This document shows positions 1 through 8,476 of a DNA stretch of 64,000 bases, one piece after another. Within the stretch, counting starts at the first letter, position 1; the number at the start of each line of letters is the position of its first letter. Origin of the DNA: Devosia algicola (GTDB lineage: Bacteria > Pseudomonadota > Alphaproteobacteria > Rhizobiales > Devosiaceae); NCBI RefSeq assembly GCF_028816455.1, contig NZ_CP118246.1, positions 868,001-932,000 on the forward strand. Direction: 5' to 3'. Under the pieces are notes generated by a model. It saw only the letters and a list, made by a program, of their open reading frames with translations, had not been told where the DNA came from and did no database searches. Made by a program: the position numbers and the translations under genes.

Positions 1-1
1 C

Positions 2-1918
2 GTTTTGCAACCCACGGGCGCTCGGGTCGTGCCCGGTCCCGGCGACCGGATATTGGCTCGCATCAGCGCAAGCGAAGGCGCAGTGCCGGTCTACACAGCC
101 AAGCCCATGAAAATACTCGACAAACCACGTCGGGGCACAATTGGCATCGTGCGCATGGACGACGATGGCGCGCGGCTGATCCCGGTGGATCGAAAATCCA
201 AGGAAATGCGCATCCAGCAAGGCGATTTGGCCGATGCCAGGGATGGCGATCTGGTCGAAGTTGAGGTCAAGCTGGCCGGGCGCCTGATGATCCCACGCGC
301 CAGGGTAACCGCCGTTGTCGGCAATCCAATGTCCGAAGGCGCTGTCAGCCTCATCGCCATTCACAATCTGGAAATCCCCTTTCATTTTCCCGCCGCAGTC
401 TTGCGCGACGCCGAGGCGGCAACCGACGCGACGCTCAAGGGCCGCGAGGACTGGCGTGACATCCCCTTTGTCACCATCGATCCTGCCGACGCCAAGGATC
501 ACGACGACGCGGTCTTTGCCGAGCCCGATACTGATCCTGCCAACCCTGGCGGCTTTATTGTCCTCGTCGCCATTGCCGATGTTGCCGCCTATGTGCAGCC
601 GGGTAGCCTTTTGGATCGCGAAGCCTATTTGCGCGGCAACTCGGTCTATTTCCCCGACCGGGTGGTACCAATGCTGCCTGAGCGGATATCAACCGATCTG
701 TGCTCGCTCAAACAAGGTGTCGCCCGCCCGGCGCTGGCCGTTCGCATCACCCTCGGGGCCGATGGTCGCAAGAAAACGCACAGTTTTCACCGCGTCCTCA
801 TCCGCTCGGCAGCCAAACTGAGCTATCAGCAGGCGCAGGCTGCCATTGATGGCCAGCCCGATGATCAGACGGGCCCCTTGCTGGAGCCGATCCTGAAACC
901 GCTTTGGGCGGCCTATGCCGCCATGGCAAAAGCGCGGGACAAGCGCGGCCCGCTCGATCTGGACTTGCCCGAGCGCAAAATCATTCTCGATGAAAATGGC
1001 CTGGTCGCCCGTGTCCATGTCCCTGACCGGGTCGATGCCCACCGGTTGATCGAAGAAATGATGATTGCCGCCAACGTAGCGGCGGCCGAAACCCTTGAGA
1101 AAAAACAGACCCCGTTGCTTTTCCGGGTTCATGATGCCCCCAGCAGTGAAAAACTGATGGCCTTGCGAGAATTTCTCGGCACGCTGGATATTGCCGTCAA
1201 AAAATCCGACGCGGTTCGACCAAGCGATTTCAATGGCATCCTGCATCAGGCCCGCAAGGCTGGCAACGTTCAGCAGGTGTCCGAAATGGTATTGCGCAGT
1301 CAGGCGCAGGCAGAATACTCACCGGAAAATTACGGCCATTTCGGTCTGAACCTTGATCACTACGCTCACTTTACCTCCCCGATCCGTCGCTATGCCGATC
1401 TCATTGTGCATCGCGGTCTGATCACAGCGCTCGATTTTGGCGATGATGGCCTGAGCGACGTCGAGGCAACGAAACTGGCGGGTATCGCCCAGCATATTTC
1501 GGCCACCGAACGACGTGCCATGATTGCCGAGCGCGAAACCAATGATCGGCTCTTGGCGCAGTTCCTGGCTAGCCAGATCGGCGCTCGCTTTGAAGGCCGC
1601 ATTTCGGGGGTCACCCGTTCGGGACTGTTTGTCCGCCTTCGGGAAACCGGTGCCGATGGCTTTATTCCCGCCTCGACCCTCGGGCAGGACTTTTATCGCT
1701 ATATCGAGGACCAACAGGCCATGATCGGCGATCGAACCGGGGAAAAATTTGCACTGGGCGACGACGTCACTGTCCGCCTGCTGGAAGCCGCGCCTGTTGC
1801 GGGTGCCTTGCGGTTCGAGCTATTATCGGAGGGAAGCCGCGTCAATCCGTCATCTTCTCGCCGCGGCACCAAACGACCATCTAAATCTTACGGTCCGCGC
1901 GGCCGCAAAAAGAGGTGA
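2..1918 (+). CDS. rnr: Ribonuclease R, 3'-5' exoribonuclease (5' end outside window)
   Basis: Processive 3'-5' exoribonuclease that degrades structured RNA and takes part in RNA quality control. The frame is open from the left edge, so the N-terminal part (about 100-150 residues by family length) is missing. In the visible ~638 residues, an RNB catalytic domain starts with the Asp-rich signature DPADAKDHDDA near residue 159 and contains HFTSPIRRYADL near residue 455. An S1 RNA-binding domain follows at about 550-620 (EGRISGVTRSGLFV), then a basic tail ending RGRKKR. These features separate it from RNase II-like short forms. The DUF983 gene starts two bases after the stop, so the two are probably co-transcribed. 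The frame is intact. Confidence 0.95.
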   Translation, partial: VLQPTGARVVPGPGDRILARISASEGAVPVYTAKPMKILDKPRRGTIGIVRMDDDGARLIPVDRKSKEMRIQQGDLADARDGDLVEVEVKLAGRLMIPRARVTAVVGNPMSEGAVSLIAIHNLEIPFHFPAAVLRDAEAATDATLKGREDWRDIPFVTIDPADAKDHDDAVFAEPDTDPANPGGFIVLVAIADVAAYVQPGSLLDREAYLRGNSVYFPDRVVPMLPERISTDLCSLKQGVARPALAVRITLGADGRKKTHSFHRVLIRSAAKLSYQQAQAAIDGQPDDQTGPLLEPILKPLWAAYAAMAKARDKRGPLDLDLPERKIILDENGLVARVHVPDRVDAHRLIEEMMIAANVAAAETLEKKQTPLLFRVHDAPSSEKLMALREFLGTLDIAVKKSDAVRPSDFNGILHQARKAGNVQQVSEMVLRSQAQAEYSPENYGHFGLNLDHYAHFTSPIRRYADLIVHRGLITALDFGDDGLSDVEATKLAGIAQHISATERRAMIAERETNDRLLAQFLASQIGARFEGRISGVTRSGLFVRLRETGADGFIPASTLGQDFYRYIEDQQAMIGDRTGEKFALGDDVTVRLLEAAPVAGALRFELLSEGSRVNPSSSRRGTKRPSKSYGPRGRKKR

Positions 1919-1919
1919 T

Positions 1920-2321
1920 ATGGTGGGTGTGAAGATCAAGACGCCAAATGATCGCAACGTCGGTCAGTCGATGTGGCGCGGCTCTCGGCTGAAATGCCCC
2001 CATTGCGGCAGCGGCCATATGTTTTCGTCCTACCTCAAGGTCGCCAAAACCTGTGACAACTGTGGTGAGGAACTGCACCATCACCGCGCCGACGACTTCC
2101 CTCCCTACATAACCATCGTTATCGTCGGGCACCTTCTTATCGGCATCATGCTGCACATGGAAATGACTTGGCAGGTCGCCCCGGCCGTTTATCTTTATAC
2201 TCTGGGTCCACTGGCCATAATCCTGCCCTTGCTCATGCTGCCATCGGTCAAGGGCGCCGTGGTGGCCATGCAATGGGCTAACCGCATGCACGGATTTGAT
2301 CCCGCCTACCGGGGTACATGA
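1920..2321 (+). CDS. DUF983 small membrane protein
   Basis: 133-residue protein of the DUF983 family, whose function is unknown. The N-terminal part carries two CxxC pairs (CPHCG near residue 25 and CDNCG near 43), which look like a zinc ribbon. Two hydrophobic helices follow (about 62-80 and 88-112). The chosen ATG lies immediately after the rnr stop; an upstream open stretch in the same frame overlaps rnr and is not needed. The end overlaps the next gene by ATGA, indicating translational coupling. DUF983 genes are common beside rnr in alphaproteobacteria (recalled, not searched). Confidence 0.85.
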   Translation: MVGVKIKTPNDRNVGQSMWRGSRLKCPHCGSGHMFSSYLKVAKTCDNCGEELHHHRADDFPPYITIVIVGHLLIGIMLHMEMTWQVAPAVYLYTLGPLAIILPLLMLPSVKGAVVAMQWANRMHGFDPAYRGT

Positions 2322-2887
2322 CAGCACTGGAACGCCGCTTCTTTGATCGCGACGCCGTTTCGGTCGCGGCCGATCTTATCGGCGCAACCCTGCTTGTAAA
2401 TGGTGTTGGCGGTCACATCGTCGAAACCGAAGCCTATACGCCCGACGATCCCGCCTCCCATAGCTTCAACGGCCCGACGCCGCGAAATCGCGCCATGTTT
2501 GGTCCTCACGGCCACGCCTATGTCTACCGCATTTACGGTATCCATTGGTGCCTCAACTTTGTTTGCCACCCCGCCCATGCCGTATTGATCAGGGCTTTGG
2601 AGCCACTAGCAGGACTTGAAACAATGGCATACCGACGCGGCCTCGATAAGCCGCGTCTGCTTTGCGCGGGCCCGGGTCGCCTGGCGCAAGCCCTCGGCAT
2701 CAATGGCACATTTGATGGTTTGCCGCTCGACCAGCAACCTTTTCAGCTGCAACCGCCGGTGCTTTCTCACTCGATCACCGCTGCGCAACGCATCGGCATA
2801 TCCAAGGCTCGCGAACGCGACTGGCGATTTTGCCACACCGGCTCTCGCTTCCTGAGCAAACCACTGCCGCGTGCAACAAGCAGTTGA
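2318..2887 (+). CDS. DNA-3-methyladenine glycosylase (AAG/MPG family)
   Basis: 189-residue base-excision repair glycosylase that removes alkylated purines such as 3-methyladenine. The family signature ETEAYTPDDPASHSF is at residues 36-50, with the first Glu as the expected catalytic acid. NRAMFGPHGHAYVYRIYG follows at about 57-74, and a CAGPGRLAQALGI block lies near 116-128. The length is normal for the bacterial AAG family. It is coupled to the DUF983 gene by ATGA. A TTGACA-like promoter for rpmG overlaps its stop codon. Confidence 0.92.
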   Translation: MTALERRFFDRDAVSVAADLIGATLLVNGVGGHIVETEAYTPDDPASHSFNGPTPRNRAMFGPHGHAYVYRIYGIHWCLNFVCHPAHAVLIRALEPLAGLETMAYRRGLDKPRLLCAGPGRLAQALGINGTFDGLPLDQQPFQLQPPVLSHSITAAQRIGISKARERDWRFCHTGSRFLSKPLPRATSS

Positions 2888-2911
2888 CAATTTCCGTCAA
2901 ATCCGTAGTTT
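2884..2911 (+). promoter_or_regulatory. Candidate sigma-70 promoter for rpmG
   Basis: A perfect TTGACA at 2884-2889 is followed after 16 bases by TAGTTT, a weak -10. It overlaps the stop codon of the upstream glycosylase and leaves a leader of about 50 bases before rpmG. The -35 is convincing and the -10 is not. Confidence 0.4.
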
Positions 2912-2971
2912 GCGGCCAAATTCCAGCGCTGCGGATTTCGTGGCGCTTATTGCTGTTTAGAGGACACCCAA

Positions 2972-3139
2972 ATGGCCAAAGCCGCTTCCGTCAAGATCAA
3001 GCTCGTGTCGTCGGCTGATACTGGCTTCTACTATGTTGCAAAAAGAACGCCCGTACCCAGACCGAGAAGGCTCTCGTTCCGCAAGTACGATCCAGTCGTT
3101 CGCAAGCACGTCGAATTCAAGGAAACCAAGATCAAGTAA
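2972..3139 (+). CDS. rpmG: 50S ribosomal protein L33, with two compensating indels
   Basis: 55-residue ribosomal protein bL33 of the large subunit. The start [19 protein letters not shown] and the end [19 protein letters not shown] are typical of the alphaproteobacterial form. The centre reads [10 protein letters not shown] where [10 protein letters not shown] is expected. An A missing from the run at 3050-3054 followed by an extra G at 3069-3070 (AAGGCTC for AAGCTC) explains the garbled stretch and restores the frame. These look like sequence errors, because a ribosomal protein would not tolerate such a change easily. A strong terminator follows. Confidence 0.9.
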   Translation: MAKAASVKIKLVSSADTGFYYVAKRTPVPRPRRLSFRKYDPVVRKHVEFKETKIK

Positions 3140-3162
3140 TCTGGTTTGCCTGTATGACAATC

Positions 3163-3197
3163 GCAAAAACCCCGCATCGGCCGATGCGGGGTTTTTG
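3163..3197 (+). terminator. Rho-independent terminator after rpmG
   Basis: A perfect inverted repeat, CCCCGCATCGG / CCGATGCGGGG at 3170-3191, is followed by TTTTT. An A-run precedes it, so it could also stop transcription arriving from the opposite strand. Confidence 0.9.
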
Positions 3198-3300
3198 TTT
3201 GCTCTGTGACGTGAGCAGGAATGCTGTGTGACGTGGATGTCGCTCTCAATGCTAACACTATGCTAGCGAATTGTGGCCGAAAGATAGTGAGTGGCTGATC

Positions 3301-3462
3301 CGGGGTGGCATGTCGAAGAGGCCACTCTGTCCACGTCCGGACCAGCCGCCCTACGGACCCGGGCGTTGCGGCGGACCTGGGTTAAACCGTAGGGAACTCG
3401 TGAACCCTGCCGCTTGAACCGCGACAACGTTCGTTAAGGCCAACCTACTTGCAGCCACGCCG
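3301..3462. ncRNA. Candidate structured RNA in the rpmG-pleD gap
   Basis: The ~330-base gap between two convergent genes has no supportable ORF but shows strong internal pairing. A 15-bp hairpin is formed by CCCTACGG+ACCCGGG (3349-3363) with CCTGGGT (3376-3382) and CCGTAGGG (3387-3394). The ends also pair, CGGGGTGGC (3301-3309) with GCCACGCCG (3454-3462), with one mismatch. This gives a closed rod of about 160 nt, the size and general shape of 6S RNA, but I cannot confirm any family motif. The strand is undecided. It could instead be a remnant or simply GC-rich spacer. Confidence 0.35.
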
Positions 3463-3535
3463 AACACAAGGAAAACCAGCCCACACGGGCGGCTAATCCT
3501 TTGTTAAGTATAAGAAATAACCCTAATGAATAAAG

Positions 3536-4919
3536 TTAAGCCGCATCGAACACGACCCGGTTCCGGCCTTCGCGCTTGGCGCGATAGAGCGCGACATCGG
3601 CCCGCTTCATCAGCGACTCCGGCGTATCCGAGGCACTATCATTAAGCGCCACGCCCAGTGACACCGTCACCGTCAGGCACTTGCCCGCCCCGATATCAAA
3701 GGGTTTTTCGGCCATGGCCGCCCTCACCCGCTCCGCGATACTCTCGGCCTGCTCGACATCAGTGTCGGGCATCAGCACCACGAATTCTTCCCCGCCAAAC
3801 CGGCACGCCAGGTCCACACCCCGAATGTTTCGCTTCATCCGCTGGGCAAACTCACGCAGCACGATATCACCCGCGTCGTGCCCGTGACGATCATTGACCT
3901 GCTTGAAATGGTCGATATCAAGCATCATCACCGCCATATCGCGGTTCTGTTGTTGCGCCTTGCCCAGCATCAAGGCGATATGGCGATCAAAATATCGGCG
4001 ATTGTACAACCCAGTCAGATCGTCGGTCACCGCCATCGCCATGGTGTTGTTGACACTCTCGCGCAGGCTCCACCGCATAGCGGTGCCGCCTGATTTGCGT
4101 GGTAACGCGTGCCGCCAATTCGTTCCGCTCAACCGGGCGCGAAATGAAGTCATTAATGCCCAGATCAAGCGCCCGCACTACCTTGGGACGATCAGCATCG
4201 TCCGCCATCAAAATGATCGGCAATGTTCGGGAATGTTCGAGCGTCCGGATTTGCGAGCAGACCCGCAACGGGTCAAAATCCTCAAGCGCCATCGAAACAA
4301 GCGCGAGTTCATAATGAGCGCCGGTCACTTGAAATACAGCATCGGCGGGTTGCGTCAGTATGTCGACGGCGTGTTGGCGGCTCAGATGGTTCTTGATCCG
4401 CTCCGCATGGCGCATGTCGGTATCAATAATCAATATCGAGCCGCCCCGCGCGTCGATCTCATCCATGGCCCGAATTGAGTCTTCAATGGCAATCTGCTGT
4501 CCCGTGGTGGCACGCGCACGCAACTCGTCCGTCAGAGCCTTCAGCCTCACAAGGCTTTTAACACGCGCCATCAGTTGCACGTCATCAACGGGTTTGGTCA
4601 AAAAATCATCCGCCCCCACCTCAAGACCCAGCACGCGATCAGACGGCTGATCGAGCGCCGTAATCATCAGAACGGGAATATGGTGGGTTTTCGGGTTTGC
4701 CTTCAGTCGGCGACACACCTCAAAGCCATCCATGATCGGCATCATGACATCGAGCAACACAATGTCGACATCGGAGGTTGCACAGATGTCCAGCGCAGCA
4801 GCGCCGCTGGTTGCGGTTACGACATCAAAATATTCGGCGCTAAGACGGGCTTCCAGCAGGCGCACATTGGTTGGAATATCATCAACAATCAGTACGCGCG
4901 CTGTCACTATCGGCCTCAT
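3536..4919 (-). CDS. pleD: PleD response regulator / diguanylate cyclase (one frameshift)
   Basis: Cyclic-di-GMP synthase that acts in polar cell-cycle control downstream of DivK. The N-terminal REC domain (residues 1-125) has a normal phospho-acceptor context (IVLLDVMMPIMDGF) and a TKP lysine motif. The second REC (about 155-290) is degenerate. The C-terminal GGDEF domain carries RFGGEEF with the inhibitory site RGVD five residues upstream. The frame breaks at 4074-4080 (plus-strand CAGGCTC; removing one base gives YAVELRESVNN and joins the parts). The restored length is 460 residues, normal for PleD. divK lies 80 bases upstream in the same orientation, as in Caulobacter. Confidence 0.92.
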
Positions 4920-4999
4920 TCAAGTTCGTCTATACACTCACGCCCCGCGGCCCATGCGGGCGCATGGCAGCGAGTTGGACACGCCATGATCGCTAGCGA

Positions 5000-5372
5000 T
5001 CAAGCTGGTCCAATGTAGCGCGCAATGGTTTCCAAAAAGTGATGTACCGAAATCGGTTTGGAGATGTAACCCTCACAACCGCCTTGCAAAATTCGCTCTT
5101 CGTCACCTTTCATGGCAAAGGCCGTGACGGCGATGACGGGTATGTGCGCAACCTCGTCATCGTCCTTGAGCCACTTGGTCACCACCAGCCCTGAAACCTC
5201 GGGCAATTGAATGTCCATCAGGATCAGGTCGGGGTGATGCGCCTTGGCGAGATCAAGCGCCTCCAGTCCACTGCGGGTCTGGATGACGGAATATCCGCGC
5301 GATTCGAGCAGGTCGTTGAAAAGCTTCATGTTGAGTCTCGTTGTCTTCAACGATCATAACGGTTTTGGCCAT
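5000..5372 (-). CDS. divK: DivK single-domain response regulator (one frameshift)
   Basis: Essential single REC-domain regulator that relays cell-fate phosphosignals to PleD and the CtrA pathway. Key residues are visible: IVED at the acidic pocket, [13 protein letters not shown] as phospho-acceptor segment, [10 protein letters not shown] and the SKPI lysine. An extra base in plus-strand GAGTCTC at 5333-5339 shifts the frame near residue 13; removing it gives [18 protein letters not shown] and a 123-residue product. The ATG at 5372 was chosen because only it restores the conserved N terminus. It heads a divK-pleD unit and diverges from the DUF3572 gene. Confidence 0.9.
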
Positions 5373-5474
5373 TCATCCTCTCTTGCGCCGTGCTGGCGTC
5401 GCTGGCACTTCGCAGTGCCGCCTGTTTCAGCTACCATGAAATCTGTTACAAAACCTGAAATGAGACTATCCGTG

Positions 5475-5750
5475 ATGGCGTCGGACCACTCCAATCTGCA
5501 AACCAGCACAATTGCAGAGCTTTGCTTGGGCTATCTGGCCGAAAACCCCGAAGATCTCGCCAGATTCATGGGTCACGCCGGCTATGATCCCAGCACCCTG
5601 CGACAGGCAATCGGCACCATGGATCTTACAAATGGCCTCATCGATTATTTTGCTTCAAATGAACCGATTCTGCTCGCCTTATGCGCCAACGCGCAAATTC
5701 AGCCGGAAAGTTTCATGCGCGTATGGCACAAATTGAACCCGGTCGGCTAA
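5475..5750 (+). CDS. DUF3572 family protein
   Basis: Small acidic alpha-helical protein of about 91 residues resembling DUF3572, of unknown function (pattern IAELCLGYLAENPEDLARF). In-frame starts exist at 5436, 5460 and 5475; 5475 (MASDHS) fits the usual family length, but no clear ribosome binding site decides between them. It is followed after four bases by dinB. The divergent spacer to divK holds a short perfect hairpin (GGCACT-TCGC-AGTGCC, 5404-5419) of unknown meaning. Confidence 0.75.
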   Translation: MASDHSNLQTSTIAELCLGYLAENPEDLARFMGHAGYDPSTLRQAIGTMDLTNGLIDYFASNEPILLALCANAQIQPESFMRVWHKLNPVG

Positions 5751-5754
5751 CACC

Positions 5755-7080
5755 ATGACCGGGCAGGCCTTTCTCTGCCGTGACTGCCTCGACATCGGGG
5801 AAATCGCCGATTCGGTTGATCGTTGCCCAGCCTGCGGGTCGCCTCGGTTACTGCGCCATCCCGAACTTTTTGCGCTATCGGTGTCGCACATCGATTGCGA
5901 TGCCTTCTATGCGTCGGTCGAAAAGCGCGACAATCCGGCCTTGGCCGACAAGCCACTGATTATCGGCGGCGGCACCCGCGGCGTTGTGGCCACCTGTTGC
6001 TACATTGCCCGGCAAAGCGGTGTGCGCTCGGCCATGCCCATGTTTCAAGCAAAAAAATTGTGCCCAAACGCCACCATCATCAAGCCGAATATGGCCAAAT
6101 ATGTTGGCGTCAGCCGCCAAATTCGCACAATGATGGACACACTGACACCGCTGGTCGAACCGATTTCGATCGACGAAGCCTTTCTTGATCTTTCGGGCAC
6201 GGAGGCGGTCCATCGTGCGCCACCGGTGTTGGTACTGGCAAAGTTGATGCGCGAGATCGAAGCCAAATTGGGAATCACGGTTTCGGTAGGCTTGAGCCAC
6301 AACAAGTTTCTGGCGAAAATTGCCTCTGATTTGGATAAGCCCCGTGGCTTTGCCGTTATCGGCGTGGCTGAAACACTCAGTTTTCTGGCACCAAAACCGA
6401 TTAATTTGATCTACGGCGTCGGCAAGGTTCTCACCGAAGCGCTGCGCCGTGACGGTTTTGTTTCCATTGGTCAGTTGCAGCAGCACCCGGCCGATGACCT
6501 GATACGCCGATATGGCGAAACCGGCGCCCGTCTGGCCCGTCTGTCACGCGGTCAGGACGTTCGGCGTATTTCGCCGACCCGCGAAGAAAAATCGGTCTCA
6601 TCCGAGACCACATTCAACCATGACCTTAGTGCGTTTGAGCCATTGTCCACCGAACTTTTGCGCCTGTGTGAGCGTCTCTCGGAGCGCTTGAAGAGCAAAA
6701 ATCTGACCGCGGACACTGTCACGTTGAAGTTGAAATCCACAGGCTTTCGCTTGCGCACACGGGCACGCCACTTGATGATCCCCACCCAACTGGCCAATAT
6801 CCTCTATGAAACCGGACAACAACTCTTGGCGCGTGAAATCGATGGAACAGCATATCGGTTGATCGGCATCGGCGTCTCCGGCGTACATGAGGCAATCCAG
6901 GGCGATCCGACGGACCTGTTGGAACCGGCGATAGCGCGCAAGGCCGCAGCAGAACGTGCTATGGACCGTGTGCGCGGACGATTTGGGCGCGACGCGGTTA
7001 TACGTGGAAAACTATATCGACCCAAGACCGACCACGTGGGCACCAGTTCCACGGACGAAACCGAAGGTAAGGCAAAATGA
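5755..7080 (+). CDS. dinB: DNA polymerase IV (Y family) with N-terminal zinc ribbon
   Basis: 441-residue error-prone translesion polymerase. The Y-family core starts at about residue 43 (SHIDCDAFYASVEKRDNP, with the first metal-binding Asp). It continues through SIDEAFLDL (second Asp-Glu pair near 141), VSVGLSHNKFLAKIASD and a little-finger domain to about 400. The first 42 residues carry CRDC and CPAC pairs 13 residues apart, a likely zinc ribbon absent from the E. coli enzyme. The frame is intact. The stop overlaps the RidA start by ATGA. Confidence 0.95.
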   Translation: MTGQAFLCRDCLDIGEIADSVDRCPACGSPRLLRHPELFALSVSHIDCDAFYASVEKRDNPALADKPLIIGGGTRGVVATCCYIARQSGVRSAMPMFQAKKLCPNATIIKPNMAKYVGVSRQIRTMMDTLTPLVEPISIDEAFLDLSGTEAVHRAPPVLVLAKLMREIEAKLGITVSVGLSHNKFLAKIASDLDKPRGFAVIGVAETLSFLAPKPINLIYGVGKVLTEALRRDGFVSIGQLQQHPADDLIRRYGETGARLARLSRGQDVRRISPTREEKSVSSETTFNHDLSAFEPLSTELLRLCERLSERLKSKNLTADTVTLKLKSTGFRLRTRARHLMIPTQLANILYETGQQLLAREIDGTAYRLIGIGVSGVHEAIQGDPTDLLEPAIARKAAAERAMDRVRGRFGRDAVIRGKLYRPKTDHVGTSSTDETEGKAK

Positions 7081-7535
7081 CGACTCCGATCGAAAAACTT
7101 CGCGAATATGGCTATGAGTTACCAACACCAAAGCCGCCGGTGGCCAGCTATGTTCCTGTCGTTAAGACCGGAAACCTGGTCTATGTTTCCGGACAGATTT
7201 CGAGCAATGATCAGGGCGTGGTTACCGGACTGCTGGGCGACACGCTAAACGTCGTCCAGGGCGGGAATGCCGCAGAACTTGCCATCCTCAATGTACTCTC
7301 CCAAATCGTTCATGGCGCCAGCGTGCAGTTGACCGACATCAAGCGCATCGTCAAGCTGACCGTGCTCGTCGCCTCAACACCTGAGTTTTTTGAGCAGCAT
7401 CTGGTCGCCAACGGTGCATCAAATCTGCTCGTCAGTGTTCTCGGCGACCGGGGACAACACACTAGGGCCGCGTTCGGCGTTGCCTCACTCCCCTTTGGCG
7501 CCGCCGTTGAAATAGACGCCGTGGTCGAAATCTAA
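7077..7535 (+). CDS. RidA/YjgF-family protein
   Basis: 152-residue member of the RidA (YjgF/YER057c/UK114) superfamily. The archetype hydrolyses reactive enamine/imine intermediates released by PLP enzymes; the substrate here is unknown. Visible features are the N-terminal REYGYELPTPKPP, the GNLVYVSGQIS strand, and the C-terminal GQHTRAAFGVASLPFGA, whose Arg is the usual ligand-binding position. It is the longer ~150-residue subtype and not classical RidA. It is translationally coupled to dinB. Confidence 0.88.
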   Translation: MTTPIEKLREYGYELPTPKPPVASYVPVVKTGNLVYVSGQISSNDQGVVTGLLGDTLNVVQGGNAAELAILNVLSQIVHGASVQLTDIKRIVKLTVLVASTPEFFEQHLVANGASNLLVSVLGDRGQHTRAAFGVASLPFGAAVEIDAVVEI

Positions 7536-7625
7536 CTAAATATTCCGCCCCCCTAGCGACGTTGCCGCCATCACTCGCGGCGGCGGCTTGCGATGGACAT
7601 AACAGCGACACGAGGCGCTAAAAAT

Positions 7626-8379
7626 ATGACTGACGAAGCACTTTTTCCGCGCCCAATCGCCCACCGTGGTCTGCACGACCGTGCTAACGGCATTATCGAA
7701 AACACCGCCGCCGCCTTTGAGGCAGCCATTGCAGAAAACTACTCCATAGAGTGCGATTTGCAACTGACCAGCGACGGCGAGCCGGTGGTATTTCACGATG
7801 ATGCGCTAGAGCGCTTATTGGGTCTGGATGGCTTGGTTGCTGATATCGATCTGGCGACGCTGTGCGCCACCCCGTTACTCGACAGCCGCGATCAGGACTG
7901 CCCGCTTCGACTGGCAGACTTCCTCGACCTGATCCAGGGGCGGACCCTGTTGCAAATTGAGTTGAAACGGCAGCGCGATAGCGACGCAACGCATCTGCTG
8001 GCGCGCACTGCCGCCGAACTCATCAAGTCATATGAAGGCCCGGTCACCATTGAATCATTCGACCCGGAACTGATCACGCTGATCCAACGGTTCGGTTTTA
8101 ATGGTCCGCGCGGCATCATAACGTTCGATTACGCCGAGTCCGGCGCTACTCAATCGATGTCCGAGGAACAGCGCTATCAGTTGCGCCATTTGCTTCATTG
8201 GCATCAGACGCAATTTGATTTCATATCCTGCGAAAAATCCGCATTGATGCTGCCTGCGATCAAATTCTGGCGCGAGCCTTGGCAAACCGGTGACTTGCTG
8301 GACCGTCCGCAGCGATGCCGAAGCGCAGGCCGCGCAAGACTGGTGCGATCAGATAGTTTTTGAGGGGTTCAAGCCCTAA
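7626..8379 (+). CDS. Glycerophosphodiester phosphodiesterase (one frameshift)
   Basis: GDPD-family enzyme that hydrolyses glycerophosphodiesters to glycerol-3-phosphate and an alcohol. The TIM-barrel signature is present: IAHRGLHDR near residue 13, ENT at 26, IECDLQLTSDGEPVVFHDD at about 41-60 and IELKRQ near 110. The frame breaks at GAGCCTT (8274-8280). Dropping one base gives LGKPVTCWTVRSDAEAQ and a stop at 8377-8379, with a 250-residue product of normal size. The ATG at 7626 is preferred over 7593 because of a GAGG-like sequence 8-12 bases upstream. It probably acts in the cytoplasm, as no signal peptide is seen. Confidence 0.88.
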
Positions 8380-8476
8380 AAATCAAGCACATCACCGTGA
8401 CGGCATCTACCGCCGGACTGGCAATACCGAGCCAACAGCACTATCTTGGCACTGTTGCCAATGTGCTGGATCTTGC

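Noticed and set aside
5404..5419. Perfect hairpin GGCACT-TCGC-AGTGCC in the divK/DUF3572 spacer
   Set aside because: No T-run on either strand and no known operator; too short to call a regulatory site.
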